Notes: a model not told the origin generated them from the sequence alone. A stretch of 64,000 nt of DNA from Burkholderiales bacterium (GCA_016703325.1 JADJCH010000060.1:10633-74632), one strand, 5' to 3'; numbered from the stretch's first letter, positions 19,043 through 28,677 are shown. Numbers and translations are program-made.

Positions 19043-20884
19043 TCAGTCGCCGTAGCACTCGTGGATGTAGCGGCCCGGCGCCGCTTCCAGCACGGACTCG
19101 GCCGCGATCTTGCGGGGCTTGACCGTGCCGCTGCTGTGGGACTTGAGCCAGGCGTCCCAGGCTTCCCACCAGGAGCCTTCGTGGCGAACGGCGGCCTGTT
19201 CCCAGGCGTCGGGGGCCATCCAGGGCGCCTGGGCCGGGGTGGTCAGGATGCGGTAGTGGCGGCGGGCATGGCCGGGTTCGCTGACGATGCCGGCGTTGTG
19301 GCCGCCGTTGGCCAGCGCGAAGGTGACGTCGGTGGACGTCATGTTGTGGATCTTGTAGACCGAGCGCCAGGGGGAGACGTGGTCCTTCTCGGTGCCGACC
19401 ACGAACATCGGCACACGCAGGTCGGACAGCGCCACCGGCCGGTCTTCCACCTCGTAGCGGTGCTCGGCCAGCTGGTTCTCCAGGTACAGGCGGTGCAGGT
19501 ACTGGCTGTGCATGCGCGCAGGCATGCGGGTGGTGTCGGCGTTCCAGGCCATCAGGTCGTTCGGGTCGGTGCGTTCGCCGAACAGGTAGGCGCGCATGCG
19601 GGCCGACCAGACCAGGTCGCGGGCATGCAGGAACTGGAAGGAGCCGGCCATCTGCTTGCCGGTGAGGTAACCGCGCTCGCGCATCATGGCTTCGAGCAGG
19701 TGCACCTGGGATTCGTCGATGAAGATGCCCAGCTCGCCGGGCTCCTTGAAGTCGGTCTCGGCGGCCAGCAGGGTGACGCTGGCCAGCGCCGGCATGCGGT
19801 CGGCACCCTGGACCTGCTGCGGGCGCGCCAGCGCGGCCGAGGCGATGGCCAGCAGCGTGCCGCCCAGGCAGTAGCCGCAGGCGTGCACCGGCTGGTCGGG
19901 CACCAGGCGGGCGATGGCCTGGAGCGGCTCGAAGATGCCCCAGTTCAGGTAGTCGTTGAACTCGATGGCGGCATCCGACTCGTCCGGGTTGTGCCAGCTG
20001 AGGATGAAGACGGTGTGGCCCTGGCCGACCAGCCAGCGCACGAAGGAGTTGTGCGGGCTGAGGTCGAGGATGTAGTACTTCATGATCCACGAAGGGACGA
20101 TGAAGATGGGCTCGGCCTGGACCTTCTTGACCTGGGGATCGGGTTCGTACTGGATCAGCTCGACCAGCCGGTTGCGAAACACCACCGCACCCGGGGTGAT
20201 GGCCACATCCTGGCCGGGCAGGTAGCTGCGCTCGCGCGGCGTCAGGCGCGGCAGGCCGTGCGATTCACGCCAGTCGTCCAGGGCTGTTTCGGCGCCGCGC
20301 AGCAGGTTGCTGCCGGCCTGCTGGCGGGTGGTCTCCAGCAGCTCTGGGTTGACCGGGCAATTGCTGGGGCTGAGCATGTCCATCCACTGGCGCGCAAAGG
20401 CGTGCACCACGTCGGTGTGGTGGCGGTTCATGCCTTCGAGCTGGGTGGCGTTGTCCCACCAGCGTTCGGCCTGGTGGTGGGCCTGCACCCAGCCGGCCCA
20501 GGGCCATTGCTGCCACTGCGGCGCGGCAAAACGCGGGTCGCGCAGAGGCTGCTTGTCAACGATGTGGGTGCTGGCGTCCGGACCGTGTTCACCGCCGCCG
20601 AAGCTGCTGGACAGCCATTCGATGCCGGCGGCCTGGGCCTGGGCTGCCAGGCCGAGGGCCAGGGCCGGCTGGGTGGCCAGGTGCATGGCCCAGTCCTGCC
20701 AGGCCAGCGCCAGGGTGATGGGCGACAGGCCACCGCCGATGCGGCCGTACAAGGCATGCAGACCGCGGTCGAACTCATGGGCAGCGTCCGTCCTGCGGGC
20801 CGGCCGGGGCGTGGGAAGGTGGGCTCGGGGTGCGGCGACCATCGGGGCCTGACCGACCGAAGAGGGTTGAGTGGAATCCGGCAT
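19043..20884 (-). CDS. phaC: Class I poly(3-hydroxyalkanoate) polymerase PhaC
   Basis: PhaC polymerises (R)-3-hydroxyacyl-CoA into storage polyester at the granule surface. The 613-residue product has the alpha/beta hydrolase core with the PHA synthase lipase-like box CGYCLGG near residue 335 (Cys nucleophile). The catalytic Asp segment is GTEKDHVSP and the His segment GGHNAG. Family hallmarks FILSWHNPD and GEWWPAWDAWL-like (GSWWEAWDAWL) are visible. A Pro/Ala-rich N-terminus of about 50 residues is variable. ATG at 20884 is used; the frame extends to a TTG at 20977 inside the upstream palindrome. No phaA or phaB follows, so it is a stand-alone copy. Confidence 0.9.
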   Translation of the reverse strand: MPDSTQPSSVGQAPMVAAPRAHLPTPRPARRTDAAHEFDRGLHALYGRIGGGLSPITLALAWQDWAMHLATQPALALGLAAQAQAAGIEWLSSSFGGGEHGPDASTHIVDKQPLRDPRFAAPQWQQWPWAGWVQAHHQAERWWDNATQLEGMNRHHTDVVHAFARQWMDMLSPSNCPVNPELLETTRQQAGSNLLRGAETALDDWRESHGLPRLTPRERSYLPGQDVAITPGAVVFRNRLVELIQYEPDPQVKKVQAEPIFIVPSWIMKYYILDLSPHNSFVRWLVGQGHTVFILSWHNPDESDAAIEFNDYLNWGIFEPLQAIARLVPDQPVHACGYCLGGTLLAIASAALARPQQVQGADRMPALASVTLLAAETDFKEPGELGIFIDESQVHLLEAMMRERGYLTGKQMAGSFQFLHARDLVWSARMRAYLFGERTDPNDLMAWNADTTRMPARMHSQYLHRLYLENQLAEHRYEVEDRPVALSDLRVPMFVVGTEKDHVSPWRSVYKIHNMTSTDVTFALANGGHNAGIVSEPGHARRHYRILTTPAQAPWMAPDAWEQAAVRHEGSWWEAWDAWLKSHSSGTVKPRKIAAESVLEAAPGRYIHECYGD

Positions 20885-20963
20885 GGCGCTCAAGAGTGGG
20901 TTGTGTTGATCGGGGAGTAGAACCGCCTTGGTTGAGGCCGGCAACGCCCCGCGGTGGATGTGA

Positions 20964-20977
20964 TTGACCCGGCTCAA
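20964..20977 (-). promoter_or_regulatory. Candidate FNR/ANR-type box upstream of phaC
   Basis: The site reads TTGA-CCCGGC-TCAA, with a perfect TTGA/TCAA inverted repeat at FNR-box spacing. It lies about 80 bases upstream of the phaC ATG, a usual position for an activator site given a short leader. A similar pattern occurs upstream of the V4R and DUF3079 genes. No experimental support is available. Confidence 0.35.
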
Positions 20978-21077
20978 GTTCCGCGCGCCGCCAAGGCCTC
21001 CCGCCGTGAGGCCCTGCTCACGGCACTTGCGCCGTTGGCAGCGGACCTGATGCGCAGTGGCAGGCCAGGCGTTGCCC

Positions 21078-24000
21078 TCACGGTTGGGCGCGGGTCAGGT
21101 GCACCGGCGGTGCCGGGCTGCCGCAGGGGGCCTGGGTCAGCATCGGCTGCAACGCCGGCACCAGGGCCTTCATCAGCTGGGAGGGCATGGCGCTGGTGAA
21201 TTTGTACTTGGCCGCATCCGGTTCGTGCACGTAGGCCATCATGGTGCCGAAGTAGCGGTCGCCGATCAGGAAGGCCAGCGTGGCGGTGCGGTTCACCACC
21301 CGGGAGGACAGCAGCACCCCCCCCTTGCCGTAGGTGTCGAAGCGGTGGTCGCCGGTGCCCGTCTTGCCGCCGATGGCCACCGCCTTGCCGTCCGGCCCGG
21401 TGAGGGCGCCGGACAGGCGCTTGGCGGTGCCCTGTTCGACCACTTCCACCAGCGCCTTGCGGGTGATGCGGGCCACTTCGGCCGGCAGCACCCGCTCGCC
21501 GCCGGCGGGTTTCAGGTCAAAACGGCTCTCGTAGGGGGTGCCCTGGGCGAACTGCAGGCCGGTGAGGCGCGCCACCGGCAGGCGCACGCCGTCGTTGACG
21601 ATCACCCCCATCAGCTCGGCCAGCGCGGCCGGGCGGTCGCCGGAGGCGCCCAGGGCGCTGGCGTAGGACGGCGTGAGCGCGTCGAAGGGGTAACCCAGGC
21701 GCTTCCAGCGCTTCTGGATCTCCTTGAATCCGTCCTGCTCCAGCAGGCTGCGGATGCGTACGTCCTGGGCGGACTTGTGGCGGGTCTTGAACAGCCAGGT
21801 GTAGACCTCCTGCCGTTCATCCTTGCTGGCGGTGATCACCTCGCCCAGACCGGCGCCGGGGTGCTGGCGCAGGTGCCCCACCAGCCAGAGCTCCAGCGGG
21901 TGCACGCCGGCCACGTAGCCGCGATCGTCCAGGTTCATCACCGCCGGGTTGTACTGGGCAATCAGGGTGGCGGCGCTGCGTGCGCGTGCCCTTGGTGCCG
22001 ACGCAGCGGCGGCGGGCGCCGGCAGGTAGCGATCCAGGAAGGCCTGCAACTGCTCCGGTGTGGCCTGCGGCTCGAAGGTGAGGAAGATCGCCGCCAGCCG
22101 CGACGGCGTCGGCCGCAGCCGCCCGAGCAGCAGAGCCTCGGCCTCTTCGGCGGTCTTGCCCTGGTACTTGGCGTGAAAGCGCGAGAGGAATTCGCGCCCC
22201 TCCTTGTCCGCGAAGCGGGCCAGGTACTCCTGGCGCCGTGGGTCGGCCGGGTCTTCCAGCCAGTTCACGCCGGCACCGGCCTGCCGGTACATGACATGGT
22301 GCACCACCTGGCGCATCAGGCGGATGAAGGGCAGGTTGGTGGAGCGGCGCAGCGCCTCGTAGAGGTTGACGATGCGGCCGTTGTCCTCCGGATCGAAGTT
22401 CTCGAAGGTGTGCTGCCCGCCGCCGGTGAAGAAGACCTCGTAGGGGCTGGCGGAGAACCTGCGCTGCATTGCCGCCTCCAGCATGGCGTCCAGGCTGCGG
22501 TCCTTGGTGATCAGCAGGTGGTCGCGCGCCCACAGGCCCAGCACGTCCTTGGTGTGGATGGACTCGGCCTTCAACTGCTCGGGCGTGAGCGGTGACCAGC
22601 GGGCATGTGCTTCGGCCACCAGCTCCAGGTAGGTCACGAGGGTGCGCAGCTTGGAAGTGGAGCCCAGGTCCAGGCGGGCGCCTTCGTTGATGTCGAAGGG
22701 CTGGTCGCCACTGTCGGTCTGCACCCGCACCAGGTTGGCTCCGGGGGTGCGTTCCAACAGGGTGAAGCTGAAGGAGATGGGGCTCGGGTCATCGCCTTCG
22801 CTGAGCAGCCGGAAGCCATACAGCCCGGCCGCCCGGGCGCCTTCGGGCGTGGCCAGGCTGCGCAACAGGCGGGTGGCGGCGCGCTGGGCCTGGCTGTCCA
22901 GGCTGCTGCGGGCCACCAGGTCGAGCCGGTCGAGTTCGTACACCCGCTCGACGCCCAACATCGACGACAGGCGGGTGCGCAGCGCCGTGCTCGCCTTGCG
23001 CTCCACGAAGGACACCGGTGTCCGCACGGGGGCCTGCGGCTGCAGCTTCAGCCGGCTGGCCAGCGCCGCATCGCGCAACGCAGTGGAGATGACCCCGGCC
23101 TGGGCCAGCACCCGCAGGTGCGCATCGACCAGCGTTCCCAGGTCCTGGATGCCGTCGAGCAGGTAGTAGGACGGCCTGCGCTGCGCCACCATCAGCGCCA
23201 GTGCCTGCTTGAATGCGGCGGCCTGTTCGGCCAGCGGCACCTGGCCGGCCGGGGTGCGCAGCAGGCGGTTGAATTCGTCGAAATCCCGGCCGAACCAGGC
23301 CCACAGCCCGTCGCCCATGCCGTTGATCTCGCCGAAGCCGGCGCGCGCGGCCAGCGGCACGCTGTTCAGGTAGTCCAGCGCGATCTCGCGGCGGCGCGCG
23401 CGGGTGTCCTCGCCCTGGCTGTAGGCGCGCAGGGTGGCACTGGCCATCTGCCTCAGCTTCTCCGCCGGGGAGTCGGTGCGACCCTCGGGGGAATGGCGGT
23501 ACTTCTCGATCTGCGTGGCCAGCGTGCTGCCGCCGCCACCGGAGTGGTCATCCACCACGGTGCGCACCGCGCGGTCCAGCACGGCGCGGCCGAAGCGGTC
23601 CCATTCCACCGCCGGGTTGCGGGAGGGCACACGCTCGTCGAGCAGCTCCCGGTTCTCGATGAACAGCAGCGCCTGCACCAGCAGCGGCGGAGCGTCCTCG
23701 AAACGGGCGTAGGTGCGCTCCGGGTAACGCACGCCGAACAGCGAGTCGGCCCGGCAGTCCAGCAGGTCCAGGCCACCCTGGGGCTTCTCGCGGTAGATGG
23801 GGAAAAGCCCCTGCGCGGTGAGGTCCAGCATGCGTGGCGACATGCGGGCCTGCTCGGTGATGCCGAAGCCCTGCGACTGCAGCCGCTGCGAGAACGCCGG
23901 CAGGCGGCTGTAGCCCAGGCGCTCGTCGTAGGGGCCCGGGCCGGGGAAGCGCACAGCGTCGCTGGGGCCCGGGCCGAGTTCGAAACGGCTCTGCCCGGCC

Positions 24001-24350
24001 AGGTCGGCAGCGATGCGGGCCTGCAGCGTGGAGTGTTCAAACTCGTACCAGAGTGCGGCGGCAGCGGTGGCCAGCAGGGCCAGGCCGGCGGTGAACAGCA
24101 GCGGCCGGCGCAGGTTGCGGCCTTTGGGTGGGGCTGGCGGGGCTGCCGGAAGCGCCACCGCCGACGCTGGGTCGATCCCGGGGCCATCGGTCAGGCTGGT
24201 CGGCGCGATCGACGCGATCGGCGCGGCCGCAGAGGGCTCACCCGGTCCGGCAGCCGCTGCGGTTGGATCGGCCGCAGCAGTTCCAGGCAAGGGTGTCGGT
24301 TCGGGATCGGGTGCGGAAGGGGGCTGGCCGGAGGCGTCGGGTCGTGTCAA
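21078..24350 (-). CDS. Atypical large class A penicillin-binding protein (GT51 plus transpeptidase)
   Basis: A 1090-residue bifunctional peptidoglycan synthase. A Pro/Ala-rich cytoplasmic tail (1-80) precedes one membrane helix (about 82-102). A GT51 transglycosylase region has IENRELL, GGGGSTLATQIEKYRHS and EIALDYLN; it differs from the usual GGSTITQQLVKN and EDRRFYEHxG. The penicillin-binding domain shows S-x-x-K as GSTSKL, S-x-N as RRSTNLPF, and KTG as GGKTGTGDHRFD. It belongs to the large transglycosylase-domain proteins that are separate from PBP1a/1b. The start is uncertain: the first codon is a TTG and no clear ribosome binding site is seen. It probably works in the periplasm on a specialised wall process. 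Confidence 0.8.
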   Translation of the reverse strand: MTRPDASGQPPSAPDPEPTPLPGTAAADPTAAAAGPGEPSAAAPIASIAPTSLTDGPGIDPASAVALPAAPPAPPKGRNLRRPLLFTAGLALLATAAAALWYEFEHSTLQARIAADLAGQSRFELGPGPSDAVRFPGPGPYDERLGYSRLPAFSQRLQSQGFGITEQARMSPRMLDLTAQGLFPIYREKPQGGLDLLDCRADSLFGVRYPERTYARFEDAPPLLVQALLFIENRELLDERVPSRNPAVEWDRFGRAVLDRAVRTVVDDHSGGGGSTLATQIEKYRHSPEGRTDSPAEKLRQMASATLRAYSQGEDTRARRREIALDYLNSVPLAARAGFGEINGMGDGLWAWFGRDFDEFNRLLRTPAGQVPLAEQAAAFKQALALMVAQRRPSYYLLDGIQDLGTLVDAHLRVLAQAGVISTALRDAALASRLKLQPQAPVRTPVSFVERKASTALRTRLSSMLGVERVYELDRLDLVARSSLDSQAQRAATRLLRSLATPEGARAAGLYGFRLLSEGDDPSPISFSFTLLERTPGANLVRVQTDSGDQPFDINEGARLDLGSTSKLRTLVTYLELVAEAHARWSPLTPEQLKAESIHTKDVLGLWARDHLLITKDRSLDAMLEAAMQRRFSASPYEVFFTGGGQHTFENFDPEDNGRIVNLYEALRRSTNLPFIRLMRQVVHHVMYRQAGAGVNWLEDPADPRRQEYLARFADKEGREFLSRFHAKYQGKTAEEAEALLLGRLRPTPSRLAAIFLTFEPQATPEQLQAFLDRYLPAPAAAASAPRARARSAATLIAQYNPAVMNLDDRGYVAGVHPLELWLVGHLRQHPGAGLGEVITASKDERQEVYTWLFKTRHKSAQDVRIRSLLEQDGFKEIQKRWKRLGYPFDALTPSYASALGASGDRPAALAELMGVIVNDGVRLPVARLTGLQFAQGTPYESRFDLKPAGGERVLPAEVARITRKALVEVVEQGTAKRLSGALTGPDGKAVAIGGKTGTGDHRFDTYGKGGVLLSSRVVNRTATLAFLIGDRYFGTMMAYVHEPDAAKYKFTSAMPSQLMKALVPALQPMLTQAPCGSPAPPVHLTRAQP

Positions 24351-24524
24351 GGCAGGCTCGCAGAATCCCCGCGATGTTGCCCAAACGCGGCAGACCCTGG
24401 CGGGTGATGGAACACCCCCAAGATAGCCTGACTCCCGGGATCGAATCTGTCAGTTGTTCACATTCGGCCGCTGCCCGGTACATCCGGTTGCAGTCCTGGG
24501 CCATAAACCGCGTTTTCAGTGGCC

Positions 24525-25844
24525 CTACATCCAGCGCAGCGGCAACAGGCTGACCACCGGGAACAGCAGCAGCAAGACGATGCGCAGCGCATCCCAGGCC
24601 AGGAAGGGGAAGACGCCCTTGTAGGTTTCGGTCATCGGCACGTCTTTGGCGAGGCTGTTGACGACGTAGACGTTCAGCCCCACCGGCGGTGCAATCAGCC
24701 CGATGCCCACCGTCATCAGCACCAGGATGCCGAACCAGATGGCCTTGTCCTGTGCGCCCAGGCCCCAGAGGTCCAGGCCCATCACGGCCGGGAAGATCAC
24801 CGGGATGGTCAGCAGCAGCATGGACAGCTCATCCATCACGCAGCCCAGCAGCACATACAGCGCCAGGATGGCCGCGACGATGACGAAGGCCGGCACCGGC
24901 AGTGCGCCCACCCAGGCGGCAATGGCTGCGGGCAGCGCCGTGAGCGCCAGCGTGGCATTCATCATGTCCGCACCCAGGAAGATCATGAACACCAAGGCCG
25001 TGGTTTCCGCGGTGCCCAGCAGGCTGGCGAGGATGCCCGCGCGGTTCAGCTCACGCTGCGCCAGGCCCGCAATCAGGGTGGTGATGGCGCCGACGGCCGC
25101 GCCTTCTGTGGGTGAGAACAGGCCACCGTAGATGCCGCCGAACACCACCAGGAAGATCCCCAGGATCGGCCAGATGGCCAGCAGCGCCCGCCAGCGCTGG
25201 CCTGCCGGCACTGGCTCGGAGGGCGGCGCCAGTTCCGGCCGCATCCGGCAGGTCAGGCCCAGCACCAGGATGTAGCCGAACATGGCCAGCAGGCCGGGGA
25301 TGACCGCCGCAGCAAAGAGTTTGGCGATGTTCTGCTCGGTGAGGATGGCATAGACCACCAGGGGCACCGACGGCGGGATCAGGATGCCCAGCGTACCCCC
25401 GGTGGCCAGCACCGCGGTGGACAGCCGGCCCTGGTAGCCGTGGGCCTTCATTTCCGGGTAGGCCACCTGGGTGATGGTGGCCGAGGTGGCCACCGAGGAC
25501 CCACACACCGCCCCGAAGGCACCCGCGGCCAGGATGGAGGCCATGCCCAGCCCGCCGCGGATGTGTCCGACCCAGGCGGCGGCGGCGCGAAACAGGGCGC
25601 GGCTCAGCCCCCCCTGGGTGGCGAACTGGCCCATCAGCAGGAACAGCGGGATCACCGACAGGTCGTAGACCGTCAGCCGGGCCACCGCACTGCCCTTGAT
25701 CTGGTTGAGGAAGGCCGCCTCACCCGACAGCAGCCAGTAGCCCACCGCACCGGGAATGAACATCGCCGCGGCAATGGGCACCCGCAGCGCCATGAGCGCC
25801 AGCATGGCGGCAAACATGCCCAGGCCGACCAGGGTGGGGGTCAT
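24525..25844 (-). CDS. dctM: TRAP transporter large permease DctM
   Basis: A 439-residue, 12-helix permease of the DctM family that imports a C4-dicarboxylate or other carboxylate with Na+. Recognisable segments are the N-terminal MFAAMLALMALRVPIAAAMF helix, GAFGAVCGSSVATSATI, LGIL-IPPSVPLVVY, and the C-terminal GLIAPPVGLNVYVV. The ATG at 25844 overlaps the dctQ stop as ATGA. It is the third gene of a dctP-dctQ-dctM operon next to vanA/vanR, so the substrate is likely an aromatic acid such as vanillate; that is inferred from context. Confidence 0.92.
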   Translation of the reverse strand: MTPTLVGLGMFAAMLALMALRVPIAAAMFIPGAVGYWLLSGEAAFLNQIKGSAVARLTVYDLSVIPLFLLMGQFATQGGLSRALFRAAAAWVGHIRGGLGMASILAAGAFGAVCGSSVATSATITQVAYPEMKAHGYQGRLSTAVLATGGTLGILIPPSVPLVVYAILTEQNIAKLFAAAVIPGLLAMFGYILVLGLTCRMRPELAPPSEPVPAGQRWRALLAIWPILGIFLVVFGGIYGGLFSPTEGAAVGAITTLIAGLAQRELNRAGILASLLGTAETTALVFMIFLGADMMNATLALTALPAAIAAWVGALPVPAFVIVAAILALYVLLGCVMDELSMLLLTIPVIFPAVMGLDLWGLGAQDKAIWFGILVLMTVGIGLIAPPVGLNVYVVNSLAKDVPMTETYKGVFPFLAWDALRIVLLLLFPVVSLLPLRWM

Positions 25845-26353
25845 GCGCGGGCCTCCGGGTCGGCAACGTTGCCTTCTTCCAGGGCCAGGCCGCGCCACCG
25901 GCGCTGCGCCTGCCACAGCGCCACCGCGGCCGTCAGGGCCAGACCTGGGGACAGGGAGGCGTAGACCCACCACATCGGCAGGTCCAGGATCATGGAGGCT
26001 TCACCTGCCTCCCGCACACCCTGGGCGCCCACGGCCGAGCGCCAAGCCAGCAACAGGCACATGGCGGCCAGCAGCATGGCGCCGGTGCTGTCCAGCCGCT
26101 GCTGTGCACGTGCTGGCCAGCCCTGGGTGAAGAAATCCACGATGATGTTGGCGCGCCGCCACTGCGCCCAGGGCAGGCACAGCGAAATGCACAGGGCGAT
26201 GCCGAACTGGGTGATCTCGACGTCGCCCTGGACAGGGCGGGCCCAGAGCGCGCGACCGATGATGCTGGTGACCGTCATCACCCCCACCAGCACCGCCACG
26301 GTGGCGCCGATCACCGCAAACAGCTTCGCGGTGCGGCGCAGCCAGAGGTTCAT
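25841..26353 (-). CDS. dctQ: TRAP transporter small permease DctQ
   Basis: A 170-residue membrane protein with four hydrophobic helices (LFAVIGATVAVLVGVMTVTSI, FGIALCISLCLPWAQW, AMLLAAMCLLLAW and a last one near VYASLSPGLALTAAVALW). The WARPVQGDVEI/ITQFG and RRANIIVDFF segments are typical of DctQ. It bridges the large permease and stabilises the complex. Spacing is tight: 46 bases after dctP and a 4-base overlap with dctM. Confidence 0.9.
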   Translation of the reverse strand: MNLWLRRTAKLFAVIGATVAVLVGVMTVTSIIGRALWARPVQGDVEITQFGIALCISLCLPWAQWRRANIIVDFFTQGWPARAQQRLDSTGAMLLAAMCLLLAWRSAVGAQGVREAGEASMILDLPMWWVYASLSPGLALTAAVALWQAQRRWRGLALEEGNVADPEARA

Positions 26354-26399
26354 GTTGTTGTTCCGGCAAAGGGACGGTGGCTCTTCCGGGGAGCGAGCT

Positions 26400-27428
26400 T
26401 CACTTGCGGTACTTGGCCAGCAGCTCGCGGGCTTCCTTGAGCATTTGCTGGCCGGGCATGCCGCGTTTGTCCATGTCGGCCACCCAGGCGTCCACCAGCG
26501 GGGCGGAGGCCTTGGCCCAGTTGTCCAGCTCCGCGGCCGGAATGGTGTGGAAGACGTTGCCCCGCTCCTGCGCCGCCTTGCGGCCGGCGGCCTGGCTGTT
26601 GTCCCAGGTGCGGCCGATCTGCTGCGCCAGGGCCGCGCCGCTGTTGGCGTCGATCACCTTCTTCAGGTCCGCCGGCAGGCTGTCGTACTTGGCCTGGTTC
26701 ATCGCGAAGATGAAGACGGCGCTGTACAGCGCCGGGCGGCTCGGGTCGGTCTCGCTGTGGTACTTCACCATCTCATGCAGCTTCAGCGAGGGCATCACCT
26801 CCCAGGGCAGCAGGAAACCGTCGATCACTCCCTTGCTCACCGCGTCCGGCACGGCCGGCAGCGGCATGCCCACCGGATTGGCGCCCAGCGCAGCCAGCAG
26901 CTTGTTGGTCTGCCGGGTGGGGGCGCGCACCTTCAGACCCTTGAAGTCCGCCAGCGTGTGGATGGGCTTGCTGGTGGTGTGCACATACCCTTCGTCATGC
27001 ACCCAGGTGGCCAGCAGCTTGGTGCCCGGAAACTCCTTGAGGGAGTACTTGTTCATGTAGTCCCAGGTGGCGCGGGCACCGGCTTCGGCCGAATTGGTCA
27101 TGAACGGCAGCTCGAACACCTCGGTGCTCGGGAAGCGCCCGGCGGTGTAGCCCGGCAGCGTGATGGTCACGTCGTCCACACCGTCCTTGATGCGGTCCAC
27201 CAGCTGCGCGGGCGTGCCGCCGCCGCTCATGGCCGGAAGGATCTGGCACTTCAGCCGGTTGCTGCTCTCCTTGGCCACCTTTTCGCACCAGGGGGCGATG
27301 ACGTTCACCGCGGCCATGGCCTGCGGGTTCCAGATGTGGTGGAACTTGAGCGTCACTTCCTGGGCGCCGACGCTCTGGCCCAACAGGCCGGCCGCGACGG
27401 CGATGGTGCCGAACAGGATCTTCTTCAT
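26400..27428 (-). CDS. dctP: TRAP transporter solute-binding protein DctP
   Basis: A 342-residue periplasmic substrate-binding protein. The signal peptide MKKILFGTIAVAAGLLGQSVGA is cleaved before QEVTLKF. The DctP/TAXI-like core has FKGLKVRAPTRQTNKLLAALG, with the Arg that binds the substrate carboxylate, and PWEVMPSLKLHEMVKYH. ATG at 27428 has GGAGA 6 bases upstream. It has its own upstream region with three TGGATCCA palindromes, so it is probably controlled by VanR separately from vanA. Confidence 0.92.
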   Translation of the reverse strand: MKKILFGTIAVAAGLLGQSVGAQEVTLKFHHIWNPQAMAAVNVIAPWCEKVAKESSNRLKCQILPAMSGGGTPAQLVDRIKDGVDDVTITLPGYTAGRFPSTEVFELPFMTNSAEAGARATWDYMNKYSLKEFPGTKLLATWVHDEGYVHTTSKPIHTLADFKGLKVRAPTRQTNKLLAALGANPVGMPLPAVPDAVSKGVIDGFLLPWEVMPSLKLHEMVKYHSETDPSRPALYSAVFIFAMNQAKYDSLPADLKKVIDANSGAALAQQIGRTWDNSQAAGRKAAQERGNVFHTIPAAELDNWAKASAPLVDAWVADMDKRGMPGQQMLKEARELLAKYRK

Positions 27429-27491
27429 CGTGGGTCTCCTCACGTGGTGGGGGCAGGTCTTGAAAACGCTCACATGCTAGCGATCGACCCG

Positions 27492-27621
27492 ATTGGATCC
27501 ATCGGGGGACACCCTAGCCCTCTGGGGTTCCGGGAATCTGGATCCATTTGATCTAAAACAAAGGGAAATTGTCGGCGATAGGGTGGATGGGTGGTTGCTG
27601 AATTTGTTGAATTGGATCCAG
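27492..27621. promoter_or_regulatory. Three VanR-operator-like palindromes upstream of dctP
   Basis: Copies of the TGGATCCA core lie at 27492-27502 (ATTGGATCCAT), 27539-27547 (TGGATCCAT) and 27611-27621 (ATTGGATCCAG), between the dctP start and the vanA stop. ATTGGATCCAAT is the operator (VanO) known for the GntR repressor VanR of Caulobacter. Spacings are about 46 and 73 bases. They predict vanillate-type induction of the TRAP transporter. Confidence 0.75.
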
Positions 27622-27633
27622 TAACGTGCTTTG

Positions 27634-28677
27634 TCAGCTCACCAGAACCGGCGCCTGCTCCGCGGCCACCATCCGCTGGATGATGCGCCGCGCGTGGGCT
27701 CCACCGGCATCGATGTTCAGCGTCATCAAGCGGCGCTGCGGCCAGGTCTGCAGGTTGCGTTGCTGGCGCTCCAGCATCTCGCGGTCCTCCGAGAAGATGC
27801 GGCCCTGGCCCTCGCGGATCTGCCCGGTCAGCTCCGGGTCGGCGGGCTTGAAGCGCCGCGCCAGCCCCCAGAAGTACCACATCGTCTGTTCCGTCTCCGG
27901 CGTGATGAAGTCCACCACGGTGGCGGAGGTCTTGAACTCCAGCGGCGCGTCGAAACCGCCATGCCCGGCCACCGCCACGCCCACGTCGATCATCACGTGG
28001 CTGGGCGGGCTGAAGCGGCAGATCTGCCAGCGGTCCACCTTCTGCGTCGGGTCCATGCCGTTCATGCGCATGGCCATCTGCCAGAACGGCGGGGCGCCGA
28101 TGCCCTCCATGTGCCGCTCCAGGATGACCTGGTCGCCGTCGCGCCGCGTCTCGCAGGGCGTCTCGTCGATCTCAGGCTGGCCGATGCTGGTGGCGTGCAC
28201 ATAAGTCTCGTGCGTCAGGTCCATCAGGTTGTCGATCATGAGCCGGTAGTCGCAGGCGATGTGGTACAGCCCGCCGCCGTAGGCCCACTCCGGGCTGCCG
28301 GACCATTCGAACTCCGGCAGCAGCGCCACATCGGCCTGGGCTGCATCGCCCGGCCAGACCCAGATGAAGCCGTGCCGCTCCACCGTCGGGTAGGCCCGGA
28401 TCGCCGCGAAGCGCTCCACCTTCTGCCCCGGCATCGAGCGGGTGCGGCCGTCGCAGCCCATCTCCAGGCCGTGGTAGCCACACACCAGCTGGCCCTTGCA
28501 GACCCGACCCAGCGACAGCGGTGCCCCGCGGTGGGGACAGAAATCCTCCAGCGCACTCGCCTGGCCGTCGGCATTGCGGTAGAACACCATGCGTTCGCCG
28601 CAAATCTGGCGGCCCAGCGGCTTGTCGGCCATGTCGTCGGGCGTGCAGGCCACGTACCAAGTGTTCTTCGGGAACAT
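27634..28677 (-). CDS. vanA: Vanillate O-demethylase oxygenase subunit VanA
   Basis: A 347-residue Rieske non-heme iron oxygenase that demethylates vanillate to protocatechuate and formaldehyde. The N-terminus MFPKNTWYVACTPDDMADKP is almost that of known VanA. The Rieske site is CPHRG...CGYHG and the mononuclear iron ligands are in DNLMDLTHETYVHA. The conserved C-terminal LNIDAGGAHARR segment is present. ATG at 28677 has AAGGAG at a good distance. The reductase partner VanB is not adjacent and is not in this window. It is divergent from vanR, and their shared region holds a perfect VanR operator. Confidence 0.9.
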   Translation of the reverse strand: MFPKNTWYVACTPDDMADKPLGRQICGERMVFYRNADGQASALEDFCPHRGAPLSLGRVCKGQLVCGYHGLEMGCDGRTRSMPGQKVERFAAIRAYPTVERHGFIWVWPGDAAQADVALLPEFEWSGSPEWAYGGGLYHIACDYRLMIDNLMDLTHETYVHATSIGQPEIDETPCETRRDGDQVILERHMEGIGAPPFWQMAMRMNGMDPTQKVDRWQICRFSPPSHVMIDVGVAVAGHGGFDAPLEFKTSATVVDFITPETEQTMWYFWGLARRFKPADPELTGQIREGQGRIFSEDREMLERQQRNLQTWPQRRLMTLNIDAGGAHARRIIQRMVAAEQAPVLVS

